This document shows positions 6,547 through 15,619 of a DNA stretch of 32,959 nucleotides, piece after piece. This stretch comes from a virus. Position numbers and translations under genes: made by a program. Under the pieces are notes generated by a model that ran no database searches, was not told the DNA's origin, and worked only from the letters and a program-made list of their open reading frames with translations. The DNA lies in the IMG/VR virus record IMGVR_UViG_3300040813_000155, positions 1 through 32,959 of that record. One strand, written 5' to 3'. Within the stretch, counting starts at the first letter, position 1, and the number at the start of each line of letters is the position of its first letter.

Positions 6547-6816
6547 ATGGGATTAGTAGATACAAAACTAGATGTACCTCAGTGGATTATTGAAGTAAAG
6601 AGCATCGATATGACAGGAAAATATCGAGAAAAATATAAATTCAAAGCAGAGTTTAGATCACCTCCAGTCGTTACCGCGTCTGTCTTAAGCCCTAATGGGG
6701 AACCCATGGGTAATGCAGATGTGCATATTGTGTCAGTCACAAAGAAAGAGGTTGATATCTCAATTAATGCATATGTTCCTGGTATGCATGTTCAACTACA
6801 CGCCGTAGGAAAGTAG
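6547..6816 (+). CDS. Small beta-rich protein, paralogue of the preceding gene
   Basis: An 89-aa protein sharing with its upstream neighbour the pattern 'F..PPVVTASVLSP...NADVHIVSV...VDISINAY.PG.H..LHA'. It lacks most of the neighbour's basic N-terminal region. ATG 6547 is preferred because AGGT lies upstream and a GTG at 6526 would overlap the previous gene. A lectin-like or capping beta-sandwich attached to the fibre is possible. No enzyme motif is seen. The following fibre gene starts 13 bases after the stop, so the three genes are likely translated from one message. Confidence 0.58.
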   Translation: MGLVDTKLDVPQWIIEVKSIDMTGKYREKYKFKAEFRSPPVVTASVLSPNGEPMGNADVHIVSVTKKEVDISINAYVPGMHVQLHAVGK

Positions 6817-6829
6817 GAGTTAATAAGAC

Positions 6830-9800
6830 ATGGGATTTGAAAATAGACCAAAAGATTTTTTCGCCAAACAAATTAGGTCGTCGCATCTAATTGCATCAGG
6901 TGGAATTATTGATCCTGCATCCTCCGATTGGGATGAACAACTTCCCAATCTTAGATTAATGATCTATCCTCGAGATACCTTAGAGGTTGCATCCTCAGCT
7001 ACAGGAACAGATTATATCGAGGGTGCCTTTGAGGGAATTGTACCTCCTCAGTTGCTAGATGATGGCGATGGCTCAGGGCTAAAAGTCGGTGATGACGTTT
7101 GGCTTTTTGTTTCAGGCGCTCAGCATACACATCATACATACACCGAAGATGGTGAAGAAGCATATGCAGAAGTAGAAAAAAGAGCCAAGAGCGGAGTGGT
7201 TCTCTTCGGGGGTGATGTTGTAATTTCTGGTACCTTGTTTGCAGAAAGACAAGTTGTTGAAGTTGATCTATCACAAGAAGGTGAACTATTTATTTCTGGT
7301 AACCTGGTAGCCCAAGACTATACTGCTGACATTAACTTTGTTCAGTTTATGGCACCGGAAGATGATTACCCTCGTGACTGGCTAACAGGTGAAGATGCTG
7401 CACTAACTTTTCATCAAGACGTAATCCAAGCGCTGGTTGATGTTTATATTGATGAGTCAATTTTGAGGTTTACTGCCGGTACTGATCATGTCGGCGAAAA
7501 TGGTAATGACTGTACAATACAGTTTATTAATGGTACCGGCACATCTATAGATAATGCCGCGGCACCTGACTATGTAATTACCTTTGAGCCAGGTGTGTCG
7601 ACCGCTAATGATATAATTGCATTATCAAATGCAGCCGAAGTGGTCATTGAAGCATTTTCTGATGGTGGTAATCTATCTGATGCTATCGATGTTAGTCTAT
7701 CTCTAGAGTTTAGTGGCGGAGGGGATGGAATTCATGAGCTAACCGGAGGTGTTGATGCTTCAGCAACTACGATGTCTTCTGTTCCAGATGCAGAAGGTGA
7801 TTCACACAATTTTTCAGATGCACCTGAAGGTTGGTCGACTAACAGTGTTATAACTGTTGCTGAACTAAATGAAGCAATTGCCTCACATCGTGGAGATAGC
7901 TTAGGTCAATATGAGGATCGTGAGGCTGCTATTATCGGTGGTGCTGTATATGATGCATACGACCCGCGCCCAACAGGGCCACAGGGTACCGGGCATACCT
8001 TATTTAATATTGATTCAATTAATCATTACGTAAGCATTAATGCTCCGATCCCTAGCGCGTCACTAGATATAAGAAGACAAAATTCAGGCGACACAAACAC
8101 CCAGGATCAAATAATCCTTTTATCTGAACCTGGTGACTTAATTGGTGGTACTTCAAATCCATTATTTTCTATGAAGGAAGGTAACACTGGGGGCTCTGGA
8201 CAACATGATGATACTGCATTTTATGTTTGGGGTGTACCAGGTGGAAAGGCTGCATATGCTGGTACTGCAAATTACACAGTGGGCGTCTTCGGCGGGGACC
8301 TGGTGGTTTCCGGTGCTCTATATAATGAGTCCGGATTTTTAGATATATCTTCTACACATGATCATATTGGAAGTCCAGCTAGTGACCCAACGACTGATCC
8401 GGATGTACCGGGTGATGGTACTGTTATTGGTACATTACAATTTTCTGGTACTGAAACAGCTGGAGACCTTGCTAGTGGAAAGGCAGCTAGAATAGAGGCT
8501 GAGGCGGCTGAAGACTGGAGTCCAGGTGACACTCCCGCAAGATTGAATTTCTTTACAAACCATGGCGGCGCTGTTTGGGATGATGACGGACCTATGGGTA
8601 CTAGCGCGGAGAGTACCACCGATGGTTTAGCTATGACGATTGATCATAATCAAACGGTAGGTATTGGTATAGAGATACCCACAGCTAAACTCCATATTAG
8701 TTCGACGTCCTCGCTAGACTCAGATCACCAGTTACTGCTTCATGAGGCTGACACTGGGTTTTCAAGGCTTTCATTTACAAACGAAGAAGATACTTCTGGT
8801 CCGTTTGGGCAATCACACGAATGGACTATAGCTGCGAAACCAGAACCTCAAGGTAGCAACACAGATGCCAGGCTTAATTTTTACTACGGCGATGGCGATA
8901 ATACCGGCGGCGGAGTTGATCACGTCGTTATAACCGGTGCCGGACAGATTGGCGCTGGAGTCGATTCCGCTACTGGGCCGGCAGCAAGGATTCATGCAAA
9001 GATTGGGGACGTTGCAGAAACACTAGCACTCTTAGAGTCAGGTGATACCCCTGCCAAACTACATATCAAGAGTGATAATAGCGCTGTAATTATGCTGGAA
9101 GCGGATGCTAATGATGCAGGGGGTGAAGATAATAACCCATATATTCAGTTTCTTCAAGATGGTGGGTCACATAAAGCTATTATTGGCTTGGTTGGTTCCT
9201 CCGGAGAAGATCCAGAAGGAGAACCATTTTCAGACACTTTAGCAAATAGCTTATTAATCGGTGGAGAAGATACGACTAGCTCAGTTGATCCCCATCTTCA
9301 ATTTGGTACTAGAGATGAAGTGAGGGTAACAATCCGCCGTACAGGTGAAACAGGGATTGGTACTAATGATCCTAATCAACATGTAGAAATTCAAAAAGAT
9401 GATGTACAGCTTAGGCTTTCATATGATGAAACAAACTATATTGATTTTGAAGTTGACAGTACGGGCGATTTAGATGTTACCGGTAGTTCAACTTCTAATA
9501 TCAGGCACAGAGTTACAATTCATGGTGCAGATAGTGGTGTAGCTGATGGTGGGTTTTGGGGGTTACTTGATCCGGAAGATCCATTAAGCGGATACGCGGA
9601 TGTAGCCGGTGAAGCTGCAGCTACTAATCCAATAAAAATAATAGGACTTAAAGAAGATAATACAGACTATGATGATGCTGGTACCCCGGAAGAGCCCAAG
9701 GTACTAGTAATCTTAGAAGATGGCACAGTCGCATACAAATCGGGCGGGCTTGGAGGCGCGCAACTTAAAGATGACAGGGACGGTAGAGAAGATTTAGGCG

Positions 9801-12673
9801 ATCTTAATACAAATGAAATCCATGATGGGCAAGAAGGTGATGATCATGATGGCGCCGGCGCAACTGTTGCCGGCAACCCATATGATAATGGCTTAATTGA
9901 TTGGTGGACCGGGGATACCCAGGTTGGTCATGCACTAGATGACGTCAACCATGCACTGTTAGGCTTATCTAATAGCGCTGCATGGTTATGGCCCGACACA
10001 GATGGCATCTCCGGAGGTGACAAGGTCACCCTAAGGGACGAAACTAACCAAGTTGGTATTGGTACCGATGATCCGATGCAAAAGGTTCATGTGTATGGAG
10101 GAGAGACATCTAATGCTGCCATAAGAATTGAATCAAATGAAACTGATTCAAGCGGAGCAATTGTTAATCCGATCCCGCATACAAAACTAGAATTATCTCT
10201 TAACGGCAATGTACATGGTACACTGTCACAAAATACACGAGCTGGATTCACTACCTCTGACGGAACGGATACAATATTACAAAATCATACACCTGCCGGA
10301 GGCATATACCTATCAACCGTCCACGAAGACTTTGGTCCACCGGTACCGGTTGGTAATGCCACACACCCAGATCTTGATATAACGGTTTTTGACTTTTCCA
10401 GCTGGACGGTATCAACATCCCAACACGCATTTATTTTTGCGGAAACGCCATGGGAAGCAATTCAGTTTCCGATACCTGGTGGTAGTGGGTATAGGCCGGC
10501 TATACCAGGAGATAAGGTAGCTGCATATAGAGAAGATGGGGGAAACAGGTATTATCTTGGGGGTGCACATTGTGTTGATGTTGGTAGTGGTACACAGTGG
10601 GAGTATAAAAATGGTACCATAGTAAGCAACCTAACAATTATGCTAATGGGTAACGACGGGCTAGCCGGTACCAGCGATTATTATAATATAGGAGACATCC
10701 CATACTTCACAGCTTATGATTCTATTGCTGATGTGTTTTGGGATCTAGAGGTATGTGATACAGCTGGAAATGCCTGTGACCAAACGAATGGTGTTGACAC
10801 ATTTGCCGGTGTAGGAACTACATCACTTTATTCAAATCTAACGGCAATAGGCTTGGGTAGCCTAAGTTATGGTGCGCCAACAACTAGCGTCTTAGCACCG
10901 ATTATAGCTGATTCATCTGGAAATGTTGATAAAGAAAGCCTACAGGTTCTAATATTATCTGGTACGCATGGCTCTGACCCGTTATTAAACCCTCGAACTT
11001 TTGCAGATACTAATTTCTATGTTTCAGGCTCAATCGGATCATGCGTTGAGCCAACAGATGATAGCGGAAACATTCTACAATATGGAAATGGAACAAGGGG
11101 GACAGCTGTCTTTGGCGGAGATGTATACGTTTCCGGAACAATATTCGGAGCCGGCGGAGCTCTTGGCGGTGGTGGTGGCTGGCGTACTGCAATGAATGGT
11201 GTCTGTATTGATGTATTCGCAGACGCACCAGCCGGAGAGGCTAGCACCGGTGAAAGCCCTAACGCATCAGTTATGTTGTTTGAGTTCCCAATTGATTCTG
11301 TGGGTGATACGACAATTCGAATAGTTGATACTAACCCGATCGGGCCAATCTTTTTTGGTTTAGGGTATTCCCTAGATCCTGCTAACGGTAACAACGGATC
11401 CTGCCTAACCTGGAATGGGACAAACATCGATAATGGAGGGGGCGGCTGGGATCCAAACTGGCTAGGTGATCAGGCCACGGGGTTTCCGCCTGGTAGGTTA
11501 TTAGGCTTGACTATTGAGGGAAGTAATTCACTAGCTCTTGGATGTGGTTTCGCAGCAGGAGATTTTGTAGCATGGATTAATTCCTTTCAAGCAAATGGAT
11601 CGTCATTAAATGCTACACTTGGAGGAAACAATCCTTCTGCGTCTGCTAGCGTTGATGCATCAATGTTTGGGTTTTCAATTACTTACCCACTGAGCAATGC
11701 TCCAGTAAACATTCATGCATTAGCTCCGACCCACGAGCCTTCGGCAAGATTTGTTTCTTGGGGAGCTGACGGAACGGCAGGGTATACACCAAGTGAAGGT
11801 GCCGCAGCGTTTACCGGTGATACATTTACACGCCAGAATTGGGCACAGGGATTATTAATTCCATTTGATTGTAAAATTGTAGGATACTCTGTACGATATA
11901 TTTCTGAGCATCCTATTAACTTCCCGGGCCTAACCACTGGTGAGAAGGTTACTTGGTCAATCGGTACATTGGGTGATGGTTCAGATCCAGATGAGGGTAC
12001 AACACCTCCTAATCAAACACTGTCATATAATGAGTATACAGGTGTTAGCTGGATTGAATGGAATGCTTCGGATAATAATACATACCCAATGAAATATATT
12101 GGTGAAGGAAATGAGTTAGATATTCCAGTCTTTGCCGGTCAAACGATTGCCATTCGTGCATTGGAAGAAAACTGTGAAGTGATAGACCCTGCATATCAAA
12201 TTGATATTGCAGAAGCATCCATAACGTTATGGTTACAAGGTGGAAATGTTAGCGGAGGTGTTAGCTCTAATGCAGCTAGAACAGTTACCATGGTCCAGCC
12301 TGGAAGTGCCCAGTCAGTCGATGACGGGAGTACTTCTTCACTAACTGATGTTAATGGAAATATAATTGTAGAAAATCTATATGTTCCGGACTTAACTGCA
12401 AATGAAAATTGCTTGTGTGTAGAGTGCCCGACCGGGGAAAACGTCCATATTAGGCTGCCCGACCCTGCAGGACTAGAAGGAAAGACTCTGATGGTTAAAG
12501 ATAAGCTAGGTACTGCTGGTGATACCTACACACATATTCAGGTGTCTCCTCAAGGCAGCGCGACGTTAGACCAATATACATACTGGGGTGGGAACGCTCA
12601 ACCGCTTAAATTTGATCAATCATTCGCATGCGTAATGTTATGGAATGACGGAACTGACTGGTTCGTATCATAA
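6830..12673 (+). CDS. Giant tail fibre/appendage protein (1947 aa)
   Basis: A very long, Gly/Asp/Thr-rich virion protein without Cys-rich or catalytic motifs. Two short motifs recur. 'FGGDxxxSGxL/I' occurs near residues 125, 485 and 1426. 'GIGTxxPxxxxHI'-type turns occur near residues 610, 840 and 1075. Both are common in phage fibres and mark trimeric beta-structured shaft segments. Residues ~205-310 look like a separate beta domain. The region ~1300-1750 carries several possible receptor-binding sections. The C-terminal ~150 residues end in LPDPAGLEGKTLMVKDK...DGTDWFV, a cap-like beta fold seen at fibre or capsid-appendage ends. AGGAG lies about 10 bases before the ATG. It likely attaches to the tail or capsid and contacts the host surface. 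The family is unnamed, but the fibre nature is well supported by repeats and context. Confidence 0.8.
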   Translation: MGFENRPKDFFAKQIRSSHLIASGGIIDPASSDWDEQLPNLRLMIYPRDTLEVASSATGTDYIEGAFEGIVPPQLLDDGDGSGLKVGDDVWLFVSGAQHTHHTYTEDGEEAYAEVEKRAKSGVVLFGGDVVISGTLFAERQVVEVDLSQEGELFISGNLVAQDYTADINFVQFMAPEDDYPRDWLTGEDAALTFHQDVIQALVDVYIDESILRFTAGTDHVGENGNDCTIQFINGTGTSIDNAAAPDYVITFEPGVSTANDIIALSNAAEVVIEAFSDGGNLSDAIDVSLSLEFSGGGDGIHELTGGVDASATTMSSVPDAEGDSHNFSDAPEGWSTNSVITVAELNEAIASHRGDSLGQYEDREAAIIGGAVYDAYDPRPTGPQGTGHTLFNIDSINHYVSINAPIPSASLDIRRQNSGDTNTQDQIILLSEPGDLIGGTSNPLFSMKEGNTGGSGQHDDTAFYVWGVPGGKAAYAGTANYTVGVFGGDLVVSGALYNESGFLDISSTHDHIGSPASDPTTDPDVPGDGTVIGTLQFSGTETAGDLASGKAARIEAEAAEDWSPGDTPARLNFFTNHGGAVWDDDGPMGTSAESTTDGLAMTIDHNQTVGIGIEIPTAKLHISSTSSLDSDHQLLLHEADTGFSRLSFTNEEDTSGPFGQSHEWTIAAKPEPQGSNTDARLNFYYGDGDNTGGGVDHVVITGAGQIGAGVDSATGPAARIHAKIGDVAETLALLESGDTPAKLHIKSDNSAVIMLEADANDAGGEDNNPYIQFLQDGGSHKAIIGLVGSSGEDPEGEPFSDTLANSLLIGGEDTTSSVDPHLQFGTRDEVRVTIRRTGETGIGTNDPNQHVEIQKDDVQLRLSYDETNYIDFEVDSTGDLDVTGSSTSNIRHRVTIHGADSGVADGGFWGLLDPEDPLSGYADVAGEAAATNPIKIIGLKEDNTDYDDAGTPEEPKVLVILEDGTVAYKSGGLGGAQLKDDRDGREDLGDLNTNEIHDGQEGDDHDGAGATVAGNPYDNGLIDWWTGDTQVGHALDDVNHALLGLSNSAAWLWPDTDGISGGDKVTLRDETNQVGIGTDDPMQKVHVYGGETSNAAIRIESNETDSSGAIVNPIPHTKLELSLNGNVHGTLSQNTRAGFTTSDGTDTILQNHTPAGGIYLSTVHEDFGPPVPVGNATHPDLDITVFDFSSWTVSTSQHAFIFAETPWEAIQFPIPGGSGYRPAIPGDKVAAYREDGGNRYYLGGAHCVDVGSGTQWEYKNGTIVSNLTIMLMGNDGLAGTSDYYNIGDIPYFTAYDSIADVFWDLEVCDTAGNACDQTNGVDTFAGVGTTSLYSNLTAIGLGSLSYGAPTTSVLAPIIADSSGNVDKESLQVLILSGTHGSDPLLNPRTFADTNFYVSGSIGSCVEPTDDSGNILQYGNGTRGTAVFGGDVYVSGTIFGAGGALGGGGGWRTAMNGVCIDVFADAPAGEASTGESPNASVMLFEFPIDSVGDTTIRIVDTNPIGPIFFGLGYSLDPANGNNGSCLTWNGTNIDNGGGGWDPNWLGDQATGFPPGRLLGLTIEGSNSLALGCGFAAGDFVAWINSFQANGSSLNATLGGNNPSASASVDASMFGFSITYPLSNAPVNIHALAPTHEPSARFVSWGADGTAGYTPSEGAAAFTGDTFTRQNWAQGLLIPFDCKIVGYSVRYISEHPINFPGLTTGEKVTWSIGTLGDGSDPDEGTTPPNQTLSYNEYTGVSWIEWNASDNNTYPMKYIGEGNELDIPVFAGQTIAIRALEENCEVIDPAYQIDIAEASITLWLQGGNVSGGVSSNAARTVTMVQPGSAQSVDDGSTSSLTDVNGNIIVENLYVPDLTANENCLCVECPTGENVHIRLPDPAGLEGKTLMVKDKLGTAGDTYTHIQVSPQGSATLDQYTYWGGNAQPLKFDQSFACVMLWNDGTDWFVS

Positions 12674-12688
12674 TAAGGAAGAATAAAG

Positions 12689-15412
12689 ATGTCATATAAA
12701 CATACCGGTGTCCAAAACGTTTTAAGTAGTTTAGAACTATTAAAAGCTATCAATTCAAGTGCCTGTCATGATGGACAGTTAATAGCAGTTAAAAATGTTG
12801 TATGGTCTGAAAATAGCGTTGCTAGAAAATTTACGACAGTATATATGTGGGACTCACAAGTTACCGCTAAAAGTCTTTTAATGGATCTGGATGGAGAGAC
12901 CGATGTTGATTTTCCTTCTATAGCAAAAGCATGGTACTGGAACAGAAGCGTTGCTGAGTATGAGGTATTTAATGAAGGTGTACACATGAATGACTATGCA
13001 CACCTAATTGTAATTCCGGAAGATGTTGGAGCTGGTACTGATAGAGATTATGATCAACCAGGTAGATGGGTAGCTACAGACTACGCAACATTTTTACTAC
13101 ACGCTGGATTCACGCAATGGGACGCACGAGCAGATGGAAGTTTAATACCAAAAAATAATGCAGCGTTTGACTTGGGTGATGCGGAGAATAAAGTTAGACA
13201 CTTATTTCTTTCTGACAATTCAATTTGGATTGGCGAAAAACATAGAATATCAATTAGTGACTCCGGAGAACTAAGGTTTCAAAAAAGAAAAAGCGGAAAA
13301 TTGCCAGAAGGATTTATGGGTGCATCCTCAGAAGATATTACAGCAATGAAAACCGAAGCCCAAACAGCATCCGGCGTCGATTCATTTAGTGAGGTCGATC
13401 TTACCTTAGCACAGTGGACGGCCGTCGGCCAGGATAGAATTGATTTTACCCATATTGTTGATGCATTTCAAGAGCCAGACTTTGAAACTGTTTCGTCTTT
13501 AAGCGGAGATGATCAAGCTCCATCAAGTGTAGCATGGGGTAGTATTTCTGAATTACCAACTGAGTTGCAGAATCTTGGTGACATAGTAAGAGCTGAGGAT
13601 ATTTTTGCTGGAGGTGATAAGGCCGGAATGATCGACACCGGAAAATATGTCAATACAGAATATACATTACCATCCGACGTTTTAGTTGCTGAGGATATTT
13701 TTATTGGTGGAGATAAGGCCGGAAAGATTGATACTGGAAAATATGATAATACGCAAATTGGAACAACGGATCTCGAAAGTCTACTTGGCGATATTTCTAC
13801 ACCTTCCAGCTGGACGGACATAGTAAAAACAGATGATATAGCAGATGTATTGAGAGACTCTGATCCAATGCCGGCAGCATGGGAAGCACCTGACGTTGAT
13901 ACTAGCGTATTCGTACAGAAAGATGCATGGAACGGAATATTTGACGATGATGGAGATGGAGGGTATACAGTGAAAACCGCTGTTGTTGAGGGGTTTAACT
14001 TACAACCGGCCGGGGATTACCTTAATAGCTCTGAATTTACTGCTGACGGCCTAAACAACTTGTTGCCTGAAGGTGAGTCATTCCTGAAAACTTCTGATGG
14101 TATCATTAATGATGTCGCCGGCCTACAAGATAAGTTTGGTGACGATGGACTTATTCTTGGTGATATGTTACCGGCTGGTATTCCTCGTGACACAGATGCA
14201 ATTGATACTATTGCCGGCTATTTCACTAACGGTAAATTAAATGTGTCAAACGCACATAATGATCTTAAGAATTCGAACCAGGCCTGGTCGACATTGTCCG
14301 GGGTTCCAAGCGACCTTGCAACAACCGGTGATATCCCGGCAACACCAACGTGGTCAACGCTATCTGGGGTACCGAGTGACCTTGCAACAACCGGTGATAT
14401 TCCGGACAGTACTGCAATCAACGCACTGATTGATGCCAACACAAATGTGCAAAAAGGTGTAACAGTTAACGGCTACTTTAGCGGCGGAAAACTTAAGACC
14501 AATAATATTAATGCTAACCTTAAGACTGCAGTAACAGATCTAGCTGATCATGCTGTTACATATCAGAGTGTTAGTTATAACAATAAGAGCAGTCTTTCAA
14601 TGGGAGGCAAGGGCTTGACAGCTTTCGTATCTGATATGTCTGATGTACAAGCCGGTGTTACTGCAAAGAGTTACTTTAACTCGGGTGGTGTCCTGTCTTC
14701 CGCTAGCCGGGTACCTAACTTAAATGCTAGCAAAATTACTGCGGGATCTTTTGCAACTGGTAGGATACCTAACTTAAATGCTAGCAAAATTACTGCGGGA
14801 TCTTTTGCAACTGGTAGGATACCCTCATTGTCACAATCTAAGATAACAGACTTAACGACCGATCTTGGGAATTTGTCTGACGGCATCAATACCTTAGATA
14901 CATCCCTAGCAGATGCCGAAAGTACCTTAGCCAGTATGAATACTAAGGTAAACAACATCCAGAGTGATATTACGGCAATCGATAGCTCTTATTCATATGC
15001 TGATCTTGACTATAGTCCCCCACCGGAACGGAACCTCGGGATAGGTGACTGGTCGGATAAGGACCTTAAGATTATAACCCGATCGGTACCTACTGCTGAA
15101 ATTACTAGTCAATATAACTTAATTGGCTTAACAGTGTATGAATATGAATGGAAAGCAATTGCAAATATGCTGTTCGGATTATCAGGTACCGTTACAGAAG
15201 GTTTCATGGCTGAACAACTTGAAGTATTATATCCCGCCCCGGATCCGGAAAATCCCCCAACCTCTGAAGCTGACGGTCACATATGGTGGCACTACTATAC
15301 CACAGAAGAAGAACGCGCATTAGGTGCAGACGTACATTCATATTACACAATGTATAGCGAAACAATCCTTCAAGAAGAAATTAATGCAGCTATAGCTAAG
15401 CTAACTAGCTAG
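12689..15412 (+). CDS. Tail fibre protein with C-terminal S74-like intramolecular chaperone
   Basis: A 907-aa fibre. Residues ~155-210 contain 'AAFDLGDAENKVRHLFLSDN', a stretch typical of phage fibre or neck-appendage proteins. Shaft repeats follow: AEDIF.GGDKAG.IDTGKY (twice), WSTLSGVPSDLATTGDIP (twice) and NLNASKITAGSFATGRIP (twice plus a partial). A coiled-coil-like stretch (~715-770) precedes a C-terminal domain starting at WSDKDLK. This resembles the S74 endosialidase-type chaperone: the Ser-Asp pair is S789-D790 with K794 nearby, and 'LIGLTVYEYEW' and 'GFMAEQLEVLYP' follow as in that family. S74 domains assist trimer folding and then cut themselves off before the Ser. The mature fibre would then end near residue 788. 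The tail end (~820-907) is less typical. This is likely a host-recognition fibre. Confidence 0.8.
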   Translation: MSYKHTGVQNVLSSLELLKAINSSACHDGQLIAVKNVVWSENSVARKFTTVYMWDSQVTAKSLLMDLDGETDVDFPSIAKAWYWNRSVAEYEVFNEGVHMNDYAHLIVIPEDVGAGTDRDYDQPGRWVATDYATFLLHAGFTQWDARADGSLIPKNNAAFDLGDAENKVRHLFLSDNSIWIGEKHRISISDSGELRFQKRKSGKLPEGFMGASSEDITAMKTEAQTASGVDSFSEVDLTLAQWTAVGQDRIDFTHIVDAFQEPDFETVSSLSGDDQAPSSVAWGSISELPTELQNLGDIVRAEDIFAGGDKAGMIDTGKYVNTEYTLPSDVLVAEDIFIGGDKAGKIDTGKYDNTQIGTTDLESLLGDISTPSSWTDIVKTDDIADVLRDSDPMPAAWEAPDVDTSVFVQKDAWNGIFDDDGDGGYTVKTAVVEGFNLQPAGDYLNSSEFTADGLNNLLPEGESFLKTSDGIINDVAGLQDKFGDDGLILGDMLPAGIPRDTDAIDTIAGYFTNGKLNVSNAHNDLKNSNQAWSTLSGVPSDLATTGDIPATPTWSTLSGVPSDLATTGDIPDSTAINALIDANTNVQKGVTVNGYFSGGKLKTNNINANLKTAVTDLADHAVTYQSVSYNNKSSLSMGGKGLTAFVSDMSDVQAGVTAKSYFNSGGVLSSASRVPNLNASKITAGSFATGRIPNLNASKITAGSFATGRIPSLSQSKITDLTTDLGNLSDGINTLDTSLADAESTLASMNTKVNNIQSDITAIDSSYSYADLDYSPPPERNLGIGDWSDKDLKIITRSVPTAEITSQYNLIGLTVYEYEWKAIANMLFGLSGTVTEGFMAEQLEVLYPAPDPENPPTSEADGHIWWHYYTTEEERALGADVHSYYTMYSETILQEEINAAIAKLTS
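13592..13753 (+). repeat. Two diverged 66-nt repeat units in the fibre gene
   Basis: Units begin at 13592 and 13688 (96 bases apart). They encode 22-aa segments AEDIF(A/I)GGDKAG(M/K)IDTGKY(V/D)NT. DNA divergence shows an older duplication than the 54-nt repeat further along. Confidence 0.8.
14285..14404 (+). repeat. Two 54-nt units encoding WSTLSGVPSDLATTGDIP
   Basis: Units at 14285-14338 and 14351-14404 are separated by a 12-base linker. The encoded 18 residues are identical although the DNA differs at several silent sites, pointing to protein-level selection. This is a common type of phage fibre shaft repeat. Confidence 0.85.
14713..14820 (+). repeat. Perfect 54-nt tandem duplication in the fibre gene
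   Basis: 14713-14766 and 14767-14820 are identical in DNA. Each encodes the 18-residue cycle NLNASKITAGSFATGRIP, read from a register 3 bases in. A third, diverged part-unit (IPSLSQSKIT) follows. The lack of silent changes suggests a recent duplication by slippage or recombination, able to alter fibre length without a frameshift. Confidence 0.93.
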
Positions 15413-15508
15413 ATCTGATTCAATACTGATCTATTAATAAAGTAAAGCTGATCTAATATTAATAGAATACTGATTATCAGATATTCAGATTCAGTACTGA
15501 ACCAGATC
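15412..15508 (+). ncRNA. Predicted three-way-junction RNA element
   Basis: A long outer stem joins GATCTGATTCAATACTGA (15412-15429) to TCAGTACTGAACCAGATC (15491-15508), 16 of 18 positions paired. Inside are a perfect 9-bp stem, CTATTAATA (15431-15439) with TATTAATAG (15457-15465), and a short hairpin, AATACTGA (15466-15473) with TCAG.TATT (15477-15485), having a one-base bulge. It begins at the last base of the fibre gene's stop codon. It may be a terminator-like or processing element, or a recombination site. No known RNA family is recognised. Confidence 0.5.
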
Positions 15509-15542
15509 CAGTAATTTATATTAGGGCTGTAAAGGAATTTTG

Positions 15543-15550
15543 TATAAGTA
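15543..15550 (+). promoter_or_regulatory. Possible T4-like late promoter box
   Basis: TATAAGTA differs at one base from the T4 late promoter TATAAATA. It lies 70 bases before the sugar-island operon at 15620. A gp55-like late sigma factor is encoded at 23881, which makes such a site plausible. One instance alone is weak evidence. The rest of the 207-base gap holds the structured element at 15412-15508 and a run of nine T at 15561-15569; no gene was seen in it. Confidence 0.3.
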
Positions 15551-15619
15551 ATTGTACATATTTTTTTTTCACTGTACCTTCTTCATAAGCTGATCAAGTA
15601 GCGAGTAGGAGTATAGTGC

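Noticed and set aside
11017-11427. Reverse-strand open frame inside the giant fibre gene
   Set aside because: Proline-rich composition reflects the Gly-rich forward codons; no gene-like start signals.
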